A DNA stretch of 64,000 nucleotides, taken from assembly GCF_017876295.1 (NCBI RefSeq), contig NZ_JAGINT010000001.1, positions 1-64,000 on the forward strand, read 5' to 3'. The notes below the pieces were generated by a model. That model was not told the origin of the DNA and searched no databases. It saw nothing but the letters and a program-made list of their open reading frames with translations. The DNA is from Kribbella aluminosa. Lineage in GTDB: Bacteria > Actinomycetota > Actinomycetes > Propionibacteriales > Kribbellaceae. The stretch's first letter is position 1, and each line of letters opens with the position of its first letter. This document shows, piece by piece, positions 59,877-64,000 of this stretch. The position numbers and the translations under genes are program-made.

Positions 59877-60307
59877 GGGTTTCCCTTGCCAGGGTCAACT
59901 GACTCGTTGCCGGAGCCGGGTGGGCGGTAGTTCTCGTCATGCTTGACGATCATCGTGTTCGAGTAGAACGTGTCGCCGCGCCAGGCGCCCTCGACGATGA
60001 CGCCGATTCCGGCGGCGAACAACTGCGACGGGGCGCCGGAGAACACGACCGGGACCGTGACGCTGTCGCCGGTCAGGTCATCGGCCAGCTGGAACCGCAC
60101 CTCGTTCCCGGTCCGTTCCACGCTGCCGTTCTCGACCAGTCCGCCCAGCCGGAACCGTTTGCCGTCGTGGAAGTCGGCCTTCTTCGAGACGGCCTCGGCC
60201 GGAGTCAGGTAGTAGGTCAGGTTGTCGTTGAGGTTGCCGAAGACGAGGAAGCCGACGACGACCAGCAGGACTCCGGCCACCGGGATCACGACCGCCCGGT
60301 ACCTCAT
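59873..60307 (-). CDS. ccmE: CcmE, periplasmic heme chaperone
   Basis: This 144-residue protein has one N-terminal membrane segment (RAVVIPVAGVLLVVVGFLVF), then an OB fold: FRLGGLVENGSVERTGNEVR, VPVVFSGAPSQLFAAGIGVI and VEGAWRGDTFYSNTMIVKHD followed by ENYRPPG. HDENY is the heme-binding motif with the covalent His near residue 127 and the Tyr four residues on. It is the His type rather than the Cys type reported in some Gram-positive and archaeal proteins. It overlaps ccmD and ccmF. Confidence 0.94.
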   Translation of the reverse strand: MRYRAVVIPVAGVLLVVVGFLVFGNLNDNLTYYLTPAEAVSKKADFHDGKRFRLGGLVENGSVERTGNEVRFQLADDLTGDSVTVPVVFSGAPSQLFAAGIGVIVEGAWRGDTFYSNTMIVKHDENYRPPGSGNESVDPGKGNP

Positions 60308-60426
60308 CGCGGCCTCGCGATCTGGCGGTACGCCTTGCCGAGGCGCCGGCGCAACACGATGAGGTATCCGGTGATCGCGGCGTAGGCGATCCCGAAGCCG
60401 AGACCCACCCAGGCCCAGTCAGTCAT
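60304..60426 (-). CDS. ccmD: CcmD small membrane protein
   Basis: This 40-residue frame reads MTDWAWVGLGFGIAYAAITG followed by YLIVLRRRLGKAYRQIARPR. One membrane segment with a basic cytoplasmic tail and the aromatic start is the CcmD pattern. It starts 5 bases after ccmC and its stop overlaps ccmE (ATGA). It links CcmC, CcmE and CcmAB in the known complex. Confidence 0.88.
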   Translation of the reverse strand: MTDWAWVGLGFGIAYAAITGYLIVLRRRLGKAYRQIARPR

Positions 60427-60431
60427 TCGCG

Positions 60432-61151
60432 TCAGATCTCCTTCAGTCGCGGTGGCTCGACGGAACTTCCGGCGAGTTCCCGATCTCCGGCGATGGTCGC
60501 TTCGTCGAGGTGCTCCAGCGCCAGCCCGAGCCGGACCCTGTCCCTGAGCAGCCAGGCGCCCAGCAGGGTGAACGCGACCAGGTTGAGCGCCAGCGCGGCG
60601 AGCATCCGGTGGTCGATGGTCGGGTCACCGGGCCGCAGCACCGTGGGGGGCTGGTGCAGGGTTCGCCACCACAGGACCGAGAAGTGGACGATCGGCACCT
60701 GCACGAAGGCGACGATGCCGAAGATCGCCGCCCGCCGGGCCCGCAGCGTCGCATCGAGCGTGGCGCGCCGCAGGGCCAGGTAGCCCAGGTAGATGAAGAA
60801 CAGCAACGCTGTGGTGACGAGCCGCGGGTCCCAGGTCCACCACACTCCCCAGACGGGCTTGCCCCACACGGCGCCGAGCACGATCGCCAGGCCCGTGAAG
60901 AAGACACCGGTCTCCGCGGCTGCCGCGGCGAGCCGGTCGTACACGGCCTTGCGTCGCCACAGCCAGCCGATGCTGCCGACCAGCGTCAGCCCGAAGGTCG
61001 CAAACGCGAGCCAGGCAGACGGCACGTGCACGTACATCAGCCGTTGCAAGTTGCCCTGGAGCCGGTCAGGCGGAGCCACCAGGGCTGCAAACAGTCCGAC
61101 CGCAGCAACAGTGACGGCCGCTGCCGGCAGCAGCCGGGATCGATACCTCAT
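60432..61151 (-). CDS. ccmC: CcmC, heme handling protein
   Basis: This 239-residue protein has six membrane segments, with VHVPSAWLAFATFGLTLVGS (first heme-ligand His), the WWD motif KPVWGVWWTWDPRLVTTALL near residues 100-115, and VPIVHFSVLWWRTLHQP (second His region). CcmC loads heme onto CcmE. ATG overlaps the ccmB stop. Confidence 0.94.
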   Translation of the reverse strand: MRYRSRLLPAAAVTVAAVGLFAALVAPPDRLQGNLQRLMYVHVPSAWLAFATFGLTLVGSIGWLWRRKAVYDRLAAAAAETGVFFTGLAIVLGAVWGKPVWGVWWTWDPRLVTTALLFFIYLGYLALRRATLDATLRARRAAIFGIVAFVQVPIVHFSVLWWRTLHQPPTVLRPGDPTIDHRMLAALALNLVAFTLLGAWLLRDRVRLGLALEHLDEATIAGDRELAGSSVEPPRLKEI

Positions 61152-61816
61152 GAGACGTCCTCCAACATTCGGCCGGTGAACAGAACCGCCAGCAGCAAGA
61201 CCAGGTCGACGGCCAGGATGAGCAGGAGCCAGGACACCGGGGCGGCGCCGGCGTTGGCCGCCTCACGCGCCTGGGTGGCCCCCAGCAGCAACGGAAGGGC
61301 CAGCGGAATGATCAGCAGCGGCCCGAGCGTGGTCCGCATGCCCAGCGACTCCAGCAGCCCTTCGGCGATGGATCCGAGCAGCGCCAGACCGGCCGCGACA
61401 CCAGGCAGGACGGCCAGCAGCCACGGCCACCCGGCCAGCGGCGGGTCGTACAGCATCACCACGACCGGAGCGAGCACAACCTCCAGCCCCAGCAGGAGCA
61501 CACCGCTCGCGAGCGCGTTCCCCAGCAGCCGCACCACCGGCGGAACACCGGCGAGGGTGAGCATGTCGGCCTGGGCAGGGCCCTCGGCGCCCGTCTGCCG
61601 CAGCGCGATGAGGGCACCGAACAGCAGGACGACGACCCAGTACATGCCAGGCCCGACCTCGCGCAGCAACGGCAGGTCCGTGCCGACAGCGATCGGCGTG
61701 AGGAACAATGCCGCGGCCCCGAAGGGTGCGATGACCAGGAACGACTCCCCGAACCTGACCTCCAGGCGAAGGTTCTTTCCGGCCACAACCGTGCACAACC
61801 GCAGCGATCCGGTCAC
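61148..61816 (-). CDS. ccmB: CcmB, ABC permease subunit
   Basis: This 222-residue protein with six hydrophobic segments starts from GTG. KNLRLEVRFGESFLVIAPFG at the start and ALRQTGAEGPAQADMLTLAG (equivalent to the CcmB 'E..dG.le.L..sp' region), then LLGSIAEGLLESLGMRTTLG and PLLIIPLALPLLLGATQA are family features. It works with CcmA to release holo-CcmE. Confidence 0.88.
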   Translation of the reverse strand: MTGSLRLCTVVAGKNLRLEVRFGESFLVIAPFGAAALFLTPIAVGTDLPLLREVGPGMYWVVVLLFGALIALRQTGAEGPAQADMLTLAGVPPVVRLLGNALASGVLLLGLEVVLAPVVVMLYDPPLAGWPWLLAVLPGVAAGLALLGSIAEGLLESLGMRTTLGPLLIIPLALPLLLGATQAREAANAGAAPVSWLLLILAVDLVLLLAVLFTGRMLEDVS

Positions 61817-62523
61817 GACGACACCTGCCTGACCAGCCTGCCGTCGCGGACCTCGACCACGTTGTCGACGAGGCCCCCGAGCCGCTCGCGGTCATGCGAA
61901 ACCACGACCGCCGCGCCGCCGCGGCCCCGGACCGACGCGACGAGATGGTCGACAAGCTCCCGTGCAGCCGGATCGAGCCCGCTGTCAGCCTCGTCGAGCA
62001 GCAGCAGCCGGGGCTCACCGATCAGCACCCGGGCCAGGTCCGCGCGCCGCCGCATCCCCTGCGAGCAGCGGTCGGCCCGACGATCCGCCGCGCGCAGCAG
62101 CCCGACAGTCTCGAGCGCCGACTCGACCACCGCGTCGCCCCGGCCGAGCAGCGCCGCCACGAATCGAAGATTCTCCCGCAGCGACAACTGCGGGTAGAGC
62201 GCCGGCTGGTGCCCCACCAGGCAGATCTGGCGGCGTACCTGCGCAGCGACCGAGCGGCTCAGGTCGGCGCCGAGCACCTCACCGCTGCCGGTCCGCGGCC
62301 GGCGCAACGTGGCGAGAACCTGCAAGACGGTGGTCTTGCCGGAGCCGTTGGCCCCGACGAGGCCCATGGCCTGCCCGCTACGGAGCTCAAGATCGACCCG
62401 CTCCAAGACATGCGTCGTTTCAATGACGACCGACACCGCATGGAGACTGGCAACCGCCCGACCGGGGGACCGGTCAGGCTGCCTGGTGGACTGCGCCGCA
62501 GTACCGGGGACGGTGTGCGTCAC
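61813..62523 (-). CDS. ccmA: CcmA, ABC ATPase subunit
   Basis: This 236-residue ATPase has Walker A GLVGANGSGKTTVLQVLATL, signature RCSQGMRRRADLARVL, Walker B PRLLLLDEADSGLDPAAREL and the H-loop VVSHDRERL. GTG start at 62523, first gene of the ccm operon. The next upstream feature is dyad site 5, about 195 bases away. Confidence 0.9.
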   Translation of the reverse strand: MTHTVPGTAAQSTRQPDRSPGRAVASLHAVSVVIETTHVLERVDLELRSGQAMGLVGANGSGKTTVLQVLATLRRPRTGSGEVLGADLSRSVAAQVRRQICLVGHQPALYPQLSLRENLRFVAALLGRGDAVVESALETVGLLRAADRRADRCSQGMRRRADLARVLIGEPRLLLLDEADSGLDPAARELVDHLVASVRGRGGAAVVVSHDRERLGGLVDNVVEVRDGRLVRQVSS

Positions 62524-62717
62524 CTTCCGGGGATACTCGATCCGGCCGCTTCAGCGACTGCACCGGCCATGATCAGCCTGGCGGGCGCCGAGAAGCGCCG
62601 CGGTGAACCTCGATGGACGAATCTGGCCCTCATTTGTTCCCTCATCTATGTCTCGCCCTCGCCCGCCGCGCGAGATCGCAGCATCATGCAGATCGATGCG
62701 CGGGCCCTCATCTCAAC

Positions 62718-62737
62718 TACTATGCCGCATCGTAGAT
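62718..62737. promoter_or_regulatory. BlaI-type dyad, site 5 (upstream of ccm operon)
   Basis: TACTATGCCGCATCGTAGAT fits ACTA-N7-T(A/C)GTAG with one change from the other four sites. It stands in the gap upstream of ccmA on the minus strand. Confidence 0.55.
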
Positions 62738-63470
62738 GATCGTCTGGCGCCCTCGCATCGGGGCCCCTGTCGCGCGACGGAGATCCGGCGGGACGCCCCA
62801 CCAGCCTGGCCAAGCCGGCGGGCCGGCCCCGCGGTAGTCCGCGGAGCCGGATCGTCTGAAGTCACGACCGGCCAGGACCCCCACCGGGGGAGTAGCCGGC
62901 GTAGCTGGGTTCTGCAGGCCGTTGGTCTGCCGCATCTCGGCCCGACTCCAGCGGATGCCGGCGCCCAGTTCAGCCGGATCGTGGTCGACCGCGACACGAC
63001 GTGTACGCCGGCGCGCTCGACCCCAATCCCTCGCGGGCGGCGGGATGCGCAGCGCTTCCGGAAGCAGGAGTGCCGTTCTGCCGGGCGGTGTGCAGGGCCA
63101 CCTGTGGGATGCGGCGCGGTGCCGAGGAGCGGCGGTGATCGAATCGATCCGGCCGGGCCTCGCCGGCGGCGTTCTCCGGCCGCGACGACGCGCACCTCAA
63201 GCTAGTCCGCGCCAGGGGAGTGTGGGCGATCATCGAGGCCTCGGCCGTGCCGTACCTGCCCGGCGGCAGCCGCCGCAACCTCGACTGGGCCGGAACGGCG
63301 TCGCGGCCGCCCGTAGCCGGTCGGTGTTCATGGTATGGATCTCGGCCCGCGCGGTTGGCCGTGCGTCTGCCGCGGCAGACGTAACCGACGGCTTCAGGGG
63401 ACGCGTACTGGCGGGTCATCCGGGCCGCGGCATGCAGCGGCCCGGAGGAAGCGGCGTCCAGGTACGAACG
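62738..63470. other. Region without a supported gene
   Basis: Frames are open on several strands by GC bias. One plus frame has AHLKLVRARGVWAIIEASAV, which is protein-like but not recognised. I see no repeats or hairpins worth listing. It may be decayed transposon cargo. Confidence 0.35.
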
Positions 63471-63707
63471 CTAGGGGCGATGCGACGCGAACACCGAGAA
63501 GTCGACCTTCACCTGGTCAGCGACGTGCGACACGGTCGCCGTCGGCACCTCAGCCGACCGTGGAAACCGAGCCGCTATCTCGAAGAACTTCACAACACCG
63601 CGGACCCCCAGGCGCGTCGCACCGGACCTATTGGCCACCAGAGCCCGGTCCTCCTCGACCAGCGTCCACGAGCTCACACGATCCTCGGACGACCACTCTC
63701 GGCGCAT
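63471..63707 (-). mobile_element. tnpA: N-terminal fragment of a Tn3 transposase (DUF4158-like)
   Basis: This 78-codon frame reads MRREWSSEDRVSSWTLVEED, GATRLGVRGVVKFFEIAARF and PRSAEVPTATVSHVADQVKV, like the start of actinobacterial Tn3 transposases (GATRLGFxLLLKFFExExRFP...VxxVAxQVxV). It then ends in ASHRP. The rest of the transposase is not adjacent. It complements in type the C-terminal remnants at 15.6, 22.4 and 32.3 kb. Confidence 0.7.
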
Positions 63708-64000
63708 GCGCCGAACCGTAGGAGAGTCTGCGGTTCGGACCAGCTTCGGGAGTCCAGAGCCAGGAAGGAGAGCTGCTCACCGTGGCCGACGCCGCCAACC
63801 AACCCTGCACCGCTGGCTGAACGGCGGATTCATCGCCGGCGAACAGGCCCCTGGTCTGCATCGATCGCCTATGGCGTCTTCATCACCCCTTCACAGCGAC
63901 CGGCCACCATCGTTGGTTCCGGGCGTCGCAGACAGGGCCGGCACCGGGGCGCGGAACGACAGCCAGCATGCGGCGGCTGCGCTTCTGGCCGCCTCGCCCA
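63708..64000. other. Right edge without a supported gene
   Basis: No family motif, hairpin or repeat was recognised. Confidence 0.35.

Noticed and set aside
58626..59930. 434-codon plus frame opposite ccmF
   Set aside because: Composition is Gln/Arg/His-rich and no motif is seen, whereas ccmF on the other strand is complete.
1..64000. tRNA or rRNA genes
   Set aside because: No cloverleaf with a T-loop GTTCRA motif and paired acceptor was recognised by eye. A covariance-model search would decide.

Overview
The DNA is high-GC throughout, with actinobacterial codon usage, many GTG starts, ATGA start/stop overlaps and gene families typical of Actinomycetota (tgmABC peptide cluster, XRE/DUF5919 regulator, S. 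lividans-type mer operon, Tn3 transposases with a DUF4158-like N-terminus). The window is best read as an accessory or plasmid-like region of an actinobacterium. It carries metal and sulfur stress genes, much transposon debris, and many genes broken by a single frameshift. Genus cannot be decided from the sequence. Part of the frameshift load could be sequencing error.  Layout. 0.2-7.8 kb: sulfur island. A decayed divergent pair (ArsR-rhodanese, MBL-rhodanese) precedes intact MFS transporter, cysteine desulfurase and gamma-family PLP lyase genes, then SRPBCC and a frameshifted TauE/SafE exporter. 8.0-11.7 kb: merR-merB (MerB with an extra thioredoxin-like N-terminus), then an ArsR/rhodanese/ArsR/permease operon. 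11.7-14.5 kb: DrrAB-like ABC exporter (permease frameshifted) divergent from a PadR-HAAS pair. 14.6-23.1 kb: a segment bounded by two Tn3 transposase 3' remnants, carrying NUDIX genes, an XRE regulator, a graspetide cluster (tgmABC) and a Tn554-like tyrosine recombinase. 23.1-25.4 kb: decayed organomercurial module with a MerR lacking all mercury-binding cysteines, merB cut to 40 codons, and a MerA-like flavoenzyme. 25.4-31.6 kb: large divergent mer operon (membrane proteins, CcdA, lipoprotein redoxin, MerT-like protein, ArsR-type regulator; merA and merB on the other side). 31.7-35.7 kb: debris, duplicated unknown gene, Tn3 fragment, small hypotheticals, resolvase. 35.7-40.8 kb: integrase/XRE/zinc-ribbon recombinase set and damaged MerR and DUF2784 genes. 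41.2-62.5 kb: blaI-blaR(M56)-copCD, several CcdA and thioredoxin modules with DUF2933-like small membrane proteins, and a complete nine-gene System I cytochrome c maturation operon (ccmABCDEFHI plus ccmG). 62.5-64 kb: debris with a Tn3 transposase N-terminal fragment.  How it works together. Five near-identical dyads (ACTA-N7-TAGTAG type) lie upstream of blaI, tlpA-ccdA, the second ccdA operon, the DUF2933-like operon and the ccm operon. This suggests one BlaI/BlaR-type regulon that couples copper import or binding (CopCD), extracytoplasmic thiol redox (CcdA, TlpA) and cytochrome c maturation. That regulon is the most promising undescribed system here. The second most interesting is the Cys-less MerR with a collapsed merB and a retained flavoenzyme.
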